Source: Bolinopsis microptera (taxonomy: Eukaryota > Ctenophora > Tentaculata > Lobata > Bolinopsidae). From it: a DNA stretch of 64,000 bases. Below the pieces are notes generated by a model. The model saw nothing but the letters and a program-made list of their open reading frames with translations. It searched no databases and was not told the DNA's origin. Of the stretch, positions 11,547 through 22,987 are shown one piece after another. Where the stretch lies: positions 2,260,001-2,324,000 of the forward strand of contig NC_087082.1 of the NCBI RefSeq assembly GCF_026151205.1, in the 5' to 3' direction. The translations under genes were made by a program, and so were the position numbers. How positions within the stretch are numbered: position 1 is the first letter of the stretch; every line of letters starts with the position of its first letter.

Positions 11547-12031
11547 CTCCTACTAAATCGCTCGCCCAAATTTTAAGAAAATTCTTGTGAAAAGGCCCTT
11601 TTATTATTTTAGGCATGAAAGTCATTTAGATCGGTGTATTTTTGGACGCTGATTCCGAATCACCCCCTGACGTAGGGTTAAAATGCTTCCCTGGAGAGTT
11701 ATGGGCAAAAAACCGTTTTGGTGACGTGACAGGCTAGTAAAACGTGAATTCGATTATTTAGGGCTCGGGTTAGGGTTTTGGTTAAGATTATGGATAGCTT
11801 CGGGGTTATGTTTAGGGTTAGGGTTGGGATTAGGGTTTATGTAAAACCGTTGATTCACGATGTCAATCCTTCGCATCTCGCCGATCTGCATATGTGGTTG
11901 CGAGAAGCATTATTTGATGCGCGCGCGACCCAGTAGTGCATCGCGCTACAAGTAAAACCGTTTTGTACGGCTGCAAAACCAAAAAAACCAAAGTCACGTG
12001 AAATTTTTGGGCGAGCGATTTAGTAAAAGCC
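11547..12031. mobile_element. 485-bp terminal-inverted-repeat element flanked by an 11-bp direct repeat
   Basis: The left end TACTAAATCGCTCGCCCAAA (from about 11551) is the reverse complement of the right end TTTGGGCGAGCGATTTAGTA (to about 12026). CGCCACTCCAG occurs at 11536-11546 and again at 12032-12042, directly flanking both ends. An 11-bp duplication is longer than those of most MITEs and is in the range reported for Mutator-like elements. The interior has no ORF, several TTAGGG-like units (11760-11840) and a 90-bp segment that recurs inverted at 13076-13176. Confidence 0.65.
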
Positions 12032-12042
12032 CGCCACTCCAG

Positions 12043-14700
12043 TACTTTGATAATGACAACAGATTTACCAATCAGAGGTGTTATGAAGTATTGATTCAGT
12101 ACTCGTCACTAGTGTTCACATGCCTCGACCACAATTCAACCATCTGAATCTCTACAGTATGCTGTAGCGTTTCTACGATATTACAGCCGGGTTGTAGGTT
12201 TACAACCTACCAGGACGCGCGCCGAGTTGGAACAGATATTTTACGAGTATCACCCGTTTTGCTCTAACCAGAGCCCTCTCGCTTGCAGTAGCGCGCGACC
12301 GCCGTAGCGCGCGTCACGCAGTACGCGTAGGCACATGGCTATGTGAATCACCCGTTTAACAGCCGGGGAGCCGCGCACTCGTGCGCGGCGGGTCATACAA
12401 CGTTGAACGTATGACTTGTTCTATCCAGAGCCCGTGCGCTTGCAGTAGCGCGCGCCCACCTAACGGCCTGACTTGTGAAACAAGCGCGCCCGAAGTCAGA
12501 AGTGGCGCGAAAGCACATGGTTAGGTGAAACGTATGACAATAATTAAATTCAGTTAGTGAGTTATGTCCATTTTAACTTTTACGTTAAGACTGTGGACTG
12601 GATCTGGAGGAGTCTTTTTAGGGCCTACGAAATAATTTCCACCGGTATTTTGTTGTACTTGTAGGTTTACAACCTACCAGGACGCGCGCCGAGTTGGACT
12701 CGTGGACGGTCCTGTTCCAATATAATATGTATCACCCGTTAAACAGGTTCTAATCCGATGTATCAGAGTTACTTCAGCTGGTGGGTTATGTCCAATTTAA
12801 GGGTACGGCCAGAAAACCTTACTGGCTGGGGCTCAACTTCGAAAGTAAAAGAGATGGCCGAGACTTCCAGTTTTTTGCAAAATGCTCGCCTCATAAACAA
12901 TAAAAATAACGTTTTCTCCCGAGGAGGAAAATTAGGCTTAGGGATATTATATTGAAAATTTTGAGTTATCCCGAAAAGTATGATTTTGGCCGAATTTAAA
13001 AGCTCGCAGCTTTCTAACTTTGCAAATTAATGTGGTTGTCATGACTCTCTGGCTGAATTCATATTGTAAAACGCTTGTAGCGCGATGCACTACTGGGTCG
13101 CGCGCGCATCCAATATAAATGCTTCTCGCAACCACTTATGCAGATTGGCGAGATGCGAAGGATTGACATCGTCAATCAAGTAAAACGCTTACCTGGGGAC
13201 CTCAGGCTATCATGTTCATTAACGAATAGAGATTCGGCGGAATCAGGAATGACAGTAAGGCTGAGCGCGGCCCAGTAAGTAAAACGCGTGCGAGCAACGA
13301 CCTTAATGTCACGTGCGACGACAAATATGCGACGACAATTATGCTATTGAAAAATTATCACCTCTTGTAACATGGCCAGCCAGTAAGATTTCCTGGGTAA
13401 GAATGGATCTGGAAGTGGAGAGTCATTTTAAGGCCTACGAAATAATTGGATTTTACTAATTCACTCGCCAGCGCGCTATCACGTGTTTTTAATGCTGCAA
13501 TGATTCTAGACTTTTCAATAGTTTTAAGGTTCAAAATTAAACATTAACGTGCGAGGTTGCGGTACTTTCTTTAATTATGCTTTCTAGTCAGGTTTACAAC
13601 TCGGTGTTACATTGGTTTTCGTCCTGGTCGACAATGCAAAATACGAAACAGTAAACAGTGTCACATAGAAAAGTACTAAAATCATACATTTTTGTTGGAT
13701 GCATGTAGCTCTCATGACATTGAAACCATAAAAAAGCTTACGATAAGGTTGACCATTGTTAATTGTTAATGATCTGGCCCGGCGCGCGCTACTTCGTAGC
13801 TCTTGCCATCGGGCCCTTAACGTTTCGAGAAGAAAGCGGCGCGCGCTACTTCGAAGAAACTTAGACGAGTAACATCCGTCAAACGATAAGGGTATCACTT
13901 TAAGGTAAATGACAGATGACAGAGATATTCAACAAACTGCAGGCGATAGGTTTATCAGAAGGCAGTGAAAAAGAGGAAGGAACAAAAGTTTGTATCTGAT
14001 CTCAATCACACGCCAGCGCGCTATATCACGCGCACGTGACTTAAACACTGCAATATCATTGGTCATCTTTATATCCAATGCGAAAACAAAATAGCGCGCG
14101 TTTCCTATAATCCATGGCGAGTGAATTAGTGAAACCGGTATAAGTATATGCAAATAAAATAACACTCAGTGAACTGAAGCTCAGATTAAACGTAACTGTC
14201 TGAGCACTGAGTGTCTTTAATTTCTCCGTTAAAAGCACCATTATTTATACCGTATTAGTAGCTTTTGTAAAGGTGCCTCGAAAGTAATTTAAACGATTCC
14301 CGGATCCCCACTCCACACTCCCCGTTGAAGTTTGATCGACACACGCTGATAGGTCATCTAAATAGTTCAGAATCAACTTCAAGCACGAGCGTGCTGAATC
14401 ACTCAACAGTCGATCTTGGAGATTTTTCTATAAGGGCCCCCGAAAGTTGAAACCAACTTGAATCGATATATTTTCGGATGCTGATTCCGAATCACCCCAC
14501 ATGAGATAAGGTTAAAATGCTCTCCTGGCGAAAAAACTGTCTCGATCACTTGATATGACCGTATAGTATATTAGGGAGTTGGTATAATTTCTCGTTGGGC
14601 CTTACTGGGCCGCGCTCAGCCTGTCATTCCGCCTAATCTCTATATGTTAATGAACATAATAGCCTGGGGTCCCCAGGTAAGTTGGGCCTGGGGTTAGAGC
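12043..14700. repeat. GC-rich mosaic repeat island 1
   Basis: No gene. The island is assembled from modules found elsewhere in the window: a GTAGGTTTACAACCTACCAG palindrome followed by GACGCGCGCCGAGTTGGA (12191, 12657), a CCGCGCACTCGTGCGCGG hairpin (12370), a GAGAAGAAAGCGGCGCGCGC block ending in AACATCCGTCAA (13822-13882), and a CGGCGGAAT...GCGCGGCCCAGTAAG block (13186-13284) that recurs inverted at 14583-14683. A further inverted pair, TTACTAATTCACTCGCCA (13453) and TGGCGAGTGAATTAGTGAAA (14115), may mark the ends of one insert of about 690 bp. A CpG-rich GCGCGC content contrasts sharply with the AT-rich flanks. Confidence 0.65.
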
Positions 14701-15505
14701 ATATGCTTTTGTTAGGGTTAGGATCAGGTTAGAGCGTTAGTGTTTTGAACAGCCGTTCAGGGTCTGCTAGAGGACAGGTTGAAAAAGTCACTTGACAGTC
14801 GAGTGATTAATCATCATCCCTTCAAGCAAGTTAAAGAACTATTTCAATCGTATCAAATTGTGCAATGATTTGTCGCAAAGCCTGTAGCAGATAAGTCGAC
14901 TTTTTGCCCGTAAGGCCTACTACTAGTATAAGTAGTATCGCCCGCAAGCGAAGATATTTACTCGTAATGGCACTAAATGCTAGAAACTAAACAGTAACAG
15001 TCTTCATTTCGGTCAAATTCACTTAAATATTCGCTCATCATGAACTTATATTAGTAGTATTATATTAGTACGTACAAAGATATTATGTTAATCAATGATC
15101 AAGACCAGCTTAAATGTTAAATTCAAAGTTACTCATCAACTTAATGGAATGGACTTTGTCTTCGCTTTGAAGAACACATGAAATGTGGCAAGATGAACTT
15201 GATTTTGAAATTAAACAATATCTCAACTAGCAAAAGTTGGTTTAGCCACAATCTGATGGAACATTATTAGCTGAATAAATAACTCAACCAATGATTAACA
15301 AATTGAAAATGCCCTAACATTCTTCACTTAACTATCATAAAACTGATGAGGTAAAATGTGACACCAACTGATGAATATTATTGTGCAAAAATGTAAGCGG
15401 TAGATGGTAATAGAATTAGAAAAAACAACATTTAAACGTATATCGTACAATTAGCATGGCATCATTATAAATTAACCTAATTAAAAATGAGTTGATAGTA
15501 ACACA
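14701..15505. other. Intergenic, 3' flank of HADHA, no gene seen
   Basis: AT-rich unique-looking sequence downstream of the HADHA stop codon (minus strand). It probably holds the HADHA 3' UTR. TTAGGG-like units occur at 14690-14740, continuous with the repeat island. Confidence 0.45.
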
Positions 15506-18500
15506 TTAACTAGACATGAACTTTTTGCCGGAGTTGGCGTAATCTATTACAATCTGAGCCGGCTCGAATCTGAAACCTAGAGAATCCTGGTATCCCCTCA
15601 TCTTGTCAACAAATGCTTGTGCTCCGTATGTGTCGAGGAATTGGAATGGACCGCCGCGTTGGGGACAGTGACCGATACCGAATATGAGACCAATATTACC
15701 GTCAACCTGCCGAGAGAAGATCATTATAACATAGGGTTTAAACAAAGTGTTTAAAAACTCATGGTACCCAAGTTCTAGTAAACACTATCAACATTGAGAT
15801 TAATTTTATCGAAAAATTCGACCCAAAAACAGGCCTACTTGGCCATTGGGCCTGTATTACACAAATGAGAACTCTTAAAACTGCTTGGTGATGGTTCGTA
15901 CCAACTCTTCCACTTAAACTACGAATTTAAACTAAAACCAAACTGCAAATTCCGAACAAACACTAACGGGATTAGCGATGATATCTTCCTGCAGACAAAG
16001 AGCGGCCTCGTTCACTGATCTAAGATACGTCCTCCACTGGACGTCCTCTCCTTGGGGAGCAACTTGTCCCTCTTTCTTGTATCTGTCCATTATCTTCTGT
16101 GCTACAGGGTTCACGGGTCTGGTTCCGCCCTTTGTGGAGCTGCGGTACAGGAATATTCCTGAAGGGAATTCGTTAGTCAATTTGATATAAAAAGAAAGGA
16201 GGGAGAGGACGCGAACAAGGTTTTCAGGATTAACCGTGGATTAAGAGTTTATGAAATTGTCGAAGTTCTGATGACAAACATTAAGGCTGGTTGCCCCACC
16301 ACTATAACTACCCCGAATATATTTAACCGTGAGTCCGTGATTGTTTACACACAGGAGAAGTGCTGTTAGTACAACTGATATGATACATATTTTAAGGAAC
16401 ATACATCAATTCGTATGAGGACGTGTCGATAGCAACTTGTTTGGCGTTTTTCTCACTAACATTTTGATCACTGAGATTATTCTACATTGTTCGATTTTCA
16501 CCATGTATTTGCTTCTAGCAAGTCTCTTCAGTTTGATGGCCTAAAAGCTTTATTCACAAACTTTTAAACTTTAAACTTTCATTCCCCTCAGTAAGCATGA
16601 ACACACTAAATATTGTGGGGTTCTGTCTCACTCTAAGTGTGGGGTTGTCTTGTAAATGTGCGCCCATCGAACTCAAAAAAGAGTTCTGTGAAGACCCTGA
16701 TTTACCGGTCGTTGAAATCAGGATTGTGAGAGAGGTAAAGTCAGCGAGTAACCTTCAAGAATTAACTGTGGAGGCGAAAGTTATATCCATAATGAGGCAA
16801 GGAACCGACGTGAAAAGTTTAAGAGGGCAAAAGATCTATCTCATCACCAAAAAGTCGGCAGCGGAGTGTGGCAGAGCTTATGACTTCAAAGCTAAAAAGA
16901 AGTTTATCATGAGATGGCCCCGTGATCCTGGATTTTACCGTAACAAAATACGCACGAGGATAAATTCTTGCCAGTTCTTTCCAAGTTCAACAAAGAAGAG
17001 ATACTTGAAAAATAAAGCGAAATGTTAGTATAAAGCGAGGGAAAAAAGTAAACATAAGATTGTAATTTTTTAAAAGAGTGTAAACTTTTTTTGTATTGAT
17101 AGATTTATTTTCATTAAAACTGTAGCTGTACTGCTTATTTATTGAATATGAAATTGAGAGTTGAAGGTAATTAGTGCGTAGTTCTGTATAATTTTTGTCC
17201 ATAAAGGATGTAAAATTAGTGTAAGTTTCCGCCTTATTTATAATTAAACATTAATTAAACACAGAAGTACACAACAAGGGTACATTTGTAAACTTCTCAG
17301 CTAACTAATACTCTACAGTATCTACAGTCTACATATACAGTATACACCGTTCTTATTGGCCATTGAGTTTAAGGACTAAAAAAGCGGATCCACCGAAAAT
17401 CGAGATACATCAGACAGTTATTGTTTGTTAAGAAATGTTGATAACAACCTTATACAGTATACAACCAACAGAGTTACAGAAGATTTAATCAACAAAACAG
17501 TAATACAGTGAAAGGAAGCTAAAAATGTAGGACCCACCTTTACCACTCTTACGTCCCAAACAACCAGCCTCCACCAACTCCTCAATAACCCTGGGATCTC
17601 CAGCACTGATCCTCTCTCCGAACACCTCCAGGAAGTACTTTGTTACCTTGTACGCCACGTCAATACCAACCTGGAAGAGAGATGGGTCTGAATATTTTAT
17701 CCAAAGTTGAAGTTGACGTCTGACTTGTGTATTTTTTATAAAAATAGCCTAAATGTATATAGAAATCCCTGAAGTTATCTCCCTACCTCGTCAACAAGGG
17801 TAGCACCTCCAACTGGCCAGCCAAACTTAACAAACAGCTTGTCCAGATCAGTAGGACTAGTACCCTCCTGAATACAAGCGAACGCCTCCCCCATCAGGGC
17901 GCCAATAACTCGTGTTGTGTAAAAGCCAGGTCCGTCCTTTACAACAATAACGGTTTTCTTCTGTTTGAGTCCCACTTCCACTGCTGCAGCGGTGGTTTCC
18001 TTGCTCGTCTGATCTGTTGTGATTATCTCTAACAGTGGCATCTTGTCCACGGGGGAGAAGTAGTGCATTCCTGTGAGGTGAGAAGTGGTTAAGTTTCGGT
18101 TGGCAAATATTAATGATGCATACTAAATTGCACCAAGATGTAAGATTGATAGGTTTCAATGAGTTTTATGTTAGCATTATAGTAACCATACCCAGGTTTA
18201 GAATGAAAACTTGGGACATAATATTTTGGAAAGACAGGATTGATACGATAATATTAAAAGTGCTAGGGTGCTCACCAATGAAGTTCTCTGGTCGGACACT
18301 AGCTTTAGCAAGGTCGCCGATGGGAAGAGCTGATGTGTTACTGGCGAATATACAGTGGTCTGGTGTTGCAGCTTCTACCTAGATCGGATAAGAGTTTAGT
18401 ATTCCACACAGGTCCAGATATAATTGCAGACATCGTGGTTATCTTAATATGAAAACTAGTATAAGTAACTACTGGTTTACAAAAAAAGGGGTTACACACC

Positions 18501-21500
18501 TCTTTAATGATACGATGTTTCAGGTTGATATCTTCAAAGACAGCCTCTATAACGATATCAACATCTTTGAAACTACTGTAATCAACTTCGGTGTGAAGGG
18601 ATGACATCAGCTTATCACAATCAAATTGGGACATCTTCTTCCTCTTCACCTGTAGTCGGAGGGTTTCAACTTGTTGCCAACATTTCAAATGTGGTATTGT
18701 ACGTAATGACTAATGATAACTAACCAGGTTTTGTTTTTTTACCCACAAATTGTATAACTGCAGTTGATTTACAATCTCGTAGATTAATAATGCATATCGC
18801 ACACAAGTAGATCTAGGTTGTCATAAAATATAAAACTTATAGAGATAAGAGATTGAAGAAACATAACGTCAATCTGCCAAATGTCAAAACTGCAAACCTT
18901 CTTCTGGAAGACATCTCTGACCATGTCCTCTCCTTTACTGAGAGCAGGTATCCGACACATCCTTCAGGATCACTTTAGGGAACTTGTCTAAACTCACCTG
19001 GGGGACAAATAACGTCACTATCTAGTTCAGAAAGATAGTTGATCTAGATACACGAGGAGAACTATCTAACCTGAATCCTGATTACAGAGTAGATTCAGGT
19101 TAGAGTGGCTGTATATCCCGGGGGTTATGCTAATTGGTAGAAACTAGAGGGATTGCGCATAATTATCCCTAAAATGCAAAGCTTGTTTCAGGTAGAAGTC
19201 AGGACTCAGGTCGTATGATACTTGGCTGTTTTGCTACATGGTATAATGTGTACCTGTGCAGTGTGCAGTGTGTAGTGTGTACGTCACATACGTCCAAATA
19301 GGTTTGAGGTGGCACTGCCATCGCACATTTAGGAAATACAGTCATGTACTTTAACAGAATAATATATACGCATATAACACCTTTATTTCCTTGTTTCCTT
19401 ATCTTAAAAGGTAAATCTGGTTAAGTTTCTACTGAAACTTCGCTGTAGTCGTCACGAAAAATTTTCCTTAGTGTCAAGTTACATCAACTCAGCTCCCGGC
19501 CCGTGGAACAGTTTGTTCCCGTTGTGGACCAGATATATTGGAAATATTGTAGATCAAATAAAAGGCAAATCTGGTTAAGTTTCTACTAAAACTTCGATGT
19601 AGTCGTCACGAAATATTCTCGTTAGTGTCAAGTTACATCAGCTCAGCTTCCATGGAACAGTTTGTTCCCGATTTGGAGCAGATATAATAGAAATATTGCA
19701 TATCAATCATGTAATGCCAATTGCGGATCACATTAGAGATGATCAGTATTCGGTACTCACAACATAATCTACGGTATTTTCATAACTTAGATATTTGTGA
19801 ACAGGCTCATACCAATGGCATAGAATGGAGAAAAATGGCATAAAATTGTACAAATGGCATACGTTTTTATGGCATAAATGGAAATTTTTATTGTCCAATT
19901 CTCCATTATGCCATTTATGCCATTGGTACCCCCCCCCCCCCCCCCCCGCTAGGGTCATACTTATTATGAGTTATGCAGCAAATGCAATAAAATTTATTTG
20001 GAGTGGAAAACAAAACAAACTCACAGTAGCAACGCCAGCACCCATCAAACCAGCGCCCAATACGGCCATGTTTTGGGGCATCCTTTCTGGTTTTCCGTAG
20101 TGGTTCTTCTCACAAGCTTGCTTCCCGAAGAAAATGCTCTGCAGAGCTCGGCTTTCGTCAGTCATCGCTAAATCTCCAAAGTTCTGGGAGAGAAGAGGTG
20201 TCATTTAAGAAGAATCTAAACATCTGTGGACTTTTATTGGATCAAGAAAATTAATGTGATGTAATATGAATGAAAATAAGATTGGTATTAGTTAATCGGT
20301 ACTGACCAGTGATTATCATCTAACAAAAACAGCATTTTATCAGTTCAATCAACAAATTATTATTTATAATATAATCTCCGCGATTAAGTAAACAACGAAA
20401 CTCCAGCTCACCTCACACTCCCTGGCGTACCCAGTAGATGGGCTCTCCAACCCGTTCTTCACTGAGTCAATGATCTTCAGTGGGGAAGGGTACAGACCGT
20501 GTGTCTTCTTCATTACCTCCTTTGTCGCTGTCTTGAACACATAGTTCCGCACATACTTATTTTTCAAGGGTAGATTGTATGACAGACCTGGAGGGAACAT
20601 GTTTAAGAGTCATAAAAAAGAAAAATATTTTCAAGATCAAATAGTAACCGTAGTTACAGAAGTTCAACATTAGAGGTGGAACAAAATTGTTTGGTTATCG
20701 ATCAAAGTGAGGAGAATGACTATTCTGAAATCTTGATCTAAGTTTAATGTCTACAATAAATTGTTCATTTTTGTGTTTGTAAAGCTCTTAACCTTTCATT
20801 CCTGACTTTGTCTCTTGGGTTTCTTCAGAGTTCCGTCAGCTAGTTGCCTAGCAACATCTGCTGCACAACTCTCAAGATAATCGTGACTTAGAGTTTTAGG
20901 GTCTTTCACACCAGGACCTATGAAATGTTTAATTTTATCTCATTAAGCTATCAGAAACTGCAAAGTTTGGTAAAGTATGTAATGCAAGTTAAACAACTTC
21001 GTGAAGTAGGGGAGAGGATTGGAATAATTACATAACTTCAATTCACGAAAAAGTTTCTGAAAAGCTTACCTAATGATTTGATGACCAAATCCACAAGTCC
21101 GAGCTTCTTGGCTTGTTTGGCATTCTTTCCAGCGCCTGTCAGCATCATGGGTAGAGCGTTAGGAAGGCCTATCAGTGGTGGTAGACGTTGGGTACCTCCT
21201 GACCCGGGCAATAGACCCAACATTACCTGAAAAGGGAACATGTTTACCAGTTGTTATGGGGTAGGGAGAAGCTATGCAACAATGAGTGGAAACTGAGCAA
21301 GAGGGTAAAAATTGTATTGGAAACTATTTGGAGCCTGTACGCCCATTTATAAGGTGCTACTGAATATCAATACACTTTTGTTAGTCCTGATTAAAGTTGG
21401 GTGATGATTAAAGGTACCTCTGGAAGAGCTAGAGAGGTCTTCTTTGTATCCAGTGCAACACGATAATGACATGCCAGTGCAATCTCAAGACCACCTCCCA

Positions 21501-22423
21501 TGCAGCTACCAGCTATAGCAGCCACTACTGGTTTCTTGCAGTCCTCCATCTGTTGCATGAACTCCTGGCCACCTGCAAGGCAATTATGTGCATATTAGTT
21601 TTTAAAATTTAGAAAAAAATATTGCATTTTGCTAAACAAGAGCAACCAGCTTGAAATGTAACTATCGAGTTTCAACCCGGTGTATGTGACATCAATATTA
21701 CTGATAAGCTATACTCCATATTTTATTTTCCATACAAGACTGAGTCTTTGAGATTTAAAATTGGTTTAGTCAAGTAGGCAGCGGAATTTTGTTTTCATCA
21801 CGTTAGTGTTACCTGTCTCCTGAATCTGTGAGCAGTTTGTCATCTAATAATTTTATTACATCCATCTATTCTACTAAGTTTAACAGGATTTTGATATCAT
21901 ATTATTATGTAATCATATTTTTTGTAAAACAGTTATTAGAAATGCCGGCACCGTCCAGGTCCCATCCAATCAACCAATAAAGAATCAGTAGTCAAATCTA
22001 GGGTGAAAGAGGATCAAGAACGATAACTTTACAAGCTTACCTTTAGACAATTCCATAATTTCTTCTTTAGACTCGCATGCTGCAAGCATTTTGATATCTG
22101 CACCAGCTATAAAACAGTCTGGTTTGGCTGACATGAAAACCATACTTTTAACTTCTGGGTTATCTCTCAGCTCTATGAAAGCTTCCTTACAATCGAAGCT
22201 GAACTCTTCGTTCAAAGCATTTACCTGAAAATAAGAATGTGAACAAAAAGTTGTATATTCTGCAGTAAATCTTCACCTTTTTTAGATTTATGAGAACTAC
22301 GAAAGCAAAACAAGCACAGCACACAAGTATTTGATAATAAACATACCTTAGATCCCGGAGTGTCAAATTTAAGGATCCCAACACCATTTCTGATGCTTGT
22401 TTCGCAATGTTTGTTGGTTAAAC
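15506..22423 (-). CDS. HADHA: Mitochondrial trifunctional protein alpha subunit (enoyl-CoA hydratase / 3-hydroxyacyl-CoA dehydrogenase)
   Basis: Catalyses the hydration and NAD-dependent dehydrogenation steps of long-chain fatty-acid beta-oxidation in mitochondria, in complex with HADHB. Minus-strand exons: 22423-22347, 22224-22041, 21572-21418, 21226-21070, 20917-20807, 20587-20412, 20183-20025, 18997-18898, 18649-18500, 18378-18276, 18070-17787, 17670-17538, 16158-15968, 15706-15506. The hydratase part has [15 protein letters not shown] and the oxyanion-hole region [15 protein letters not shown], then [11 protein letters not shown]. The dehydrogenase part has the Rossmann loop LGAGLMGAG and the motif [11 protein letters not shown] with the catalytic His. 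The C-terminus is [11 protein letters not shown]. Exon 18997-18898 is 100 nt, yet its neighbours need a multiple of three: an extra base near 18949 shifts the frame. The transit-peptide exon is missing; a candidate start lies at 22987 on the minus strand (MPTIYSLFSRRSASNA), with a weak donor. Confidence 0.93.
16597..17028 (+). CDS. TIMP-like secreted protein (single NTR domain), nested in a HADHA intron
   Basis: Single-exon gene of 143 residues on the strand opposite HADHA, inside the intron between HADHA exons 17670-17538 and 16158-15968. Residues 1-18 form a signal peptide (hydrophobic run ending GLS) and the mature protein would begin CKCAP. In tissue inhibitors of metalloproteinases the free N-terminal Cys of a CxC motif chelates the active-site zinc. 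Here mature cysteines fall at positions 1, 3 and 13, the exact TIMP spacing, with three more at residues 91, 125 and 143, giving the six cysteines of an N-terminal TIMP/NTR domain. The C-terminal TIMP domain is absent; the tail is basic ([11 protein letters not shown]). Predicted extracellular inhibitor or matrix-binding protein; inhibitory activity is inferred. Confidence 0.82.
   Translation: MNTLNIVGFCLTLSVGLSCKCAPIELKKEFCEDPDLPVVEIRIVREVKSASNLQELTVEAKVISIMRQGTDVKSLRGQKIYLITKKSAAECGRAYDFKAKKKFIMRWPRDPGFYRNKIRTRINSCQFFPSSTKKRYLKNKAKC
19405..19710. repeat. Tandem duplication of about 150 bp in a HADHA intron
   Basis: Two diverged copies, about 19411-19560 and 19563-19710, both starting with AAATCTGGTTAAGTTTCTAC and containing GTCGTCACGAAA, AGTGTCAAGTTACATCA and GGAACAGTTTGTTCCCG. 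No coding potential. Confidence 0.7.
19809..19947. repeat. Short inverted-repeat element ending in a C tract
   Basis: TACCAATGGCATAGAATGGAGAA-like sequence on the left (19810-19832) pairs with TTCTCCATTATGCCATTTATGCCATTGGTA-like sequence on the right (about 19900-19929; arms quoted approximately, left arm shorter by one unit). Several ATGGCATA units lie between. A C homopolymer of about 18 follows immediately. It lies in a HADHA intron. Confidence 0.6.
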
Positions 22424-22928
22424 CTGCAAAAAAAGAAGCGGGTAATAGAGGTGGAACGGTATGTTGAGATATGGAATATACATAATATGCATATCCATGA
22501 TATCCCACAACTACAAGTTACACAACCATACATCGTTACACACAGTACCGGATCCAGATTATGTATATGACTGTTAAAGGTTAATAAGATAACTAGGATA
22601 ATAAACAAGCAAATATTTTATCAGAAAAACTCGATCTTTTTCAAAACTGTTGTCACTTGTCTGCTAGTGAACGATAAATCAGTCAATGAAATGGCGTACT
22701 TAACACCTAGCCTAATGATTAAAACATGAAACAAGTTCACAAACCTCGAGTACAAATCTTGTTCCGGAGATGTCTCACATGGTTCACTGAGTTCTTGAAT
22801 GGTCGAAATCCGTGTAACATGGTTCAAACTGATACAAACAAGTCAGATTATCATGGACGATATAAAGCAAGACGCAACAAACTGGACGTTGCTAGAATGT
22901 ATGGTTGAGAAGTACAACTACCGAATCC

Positions 22929-22987
22929 AGCGCGCAACAGGCGTTCGATGCAGAACGCCTGCTAAAAAGAGAGTATATTGTAGGCAT
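22929..22987 (-). other. Candidate HADHA first coding exon (transit peptide)
   Basis: The minus strand from 22987 reads MPTIYSLFSRRSASNA, rich in Arg and Ser and without acids, as mitochondrial presequences are. A GT at the right phase (after GCC T) would join to exon 22423-22347 in frame, but the donor GTTGCG is poor. It is the best candidate seen between 22423 and the ANAPC13 start; other first exons are possible. Confidence 0.3.

Noticed and set aside
13584-13898. 104-codon minus-strand ORF rich in Arg and Ser
   Set aside because: Half is the GCGCGC repeat block shared with 28630 and 29231; no motif.
22621-22827. 68-codon minus-strand ORF as HADHA first exon
   Set aside because: No transit-peptide character and no donor in the right phase; the candidate at 22987 fits better.
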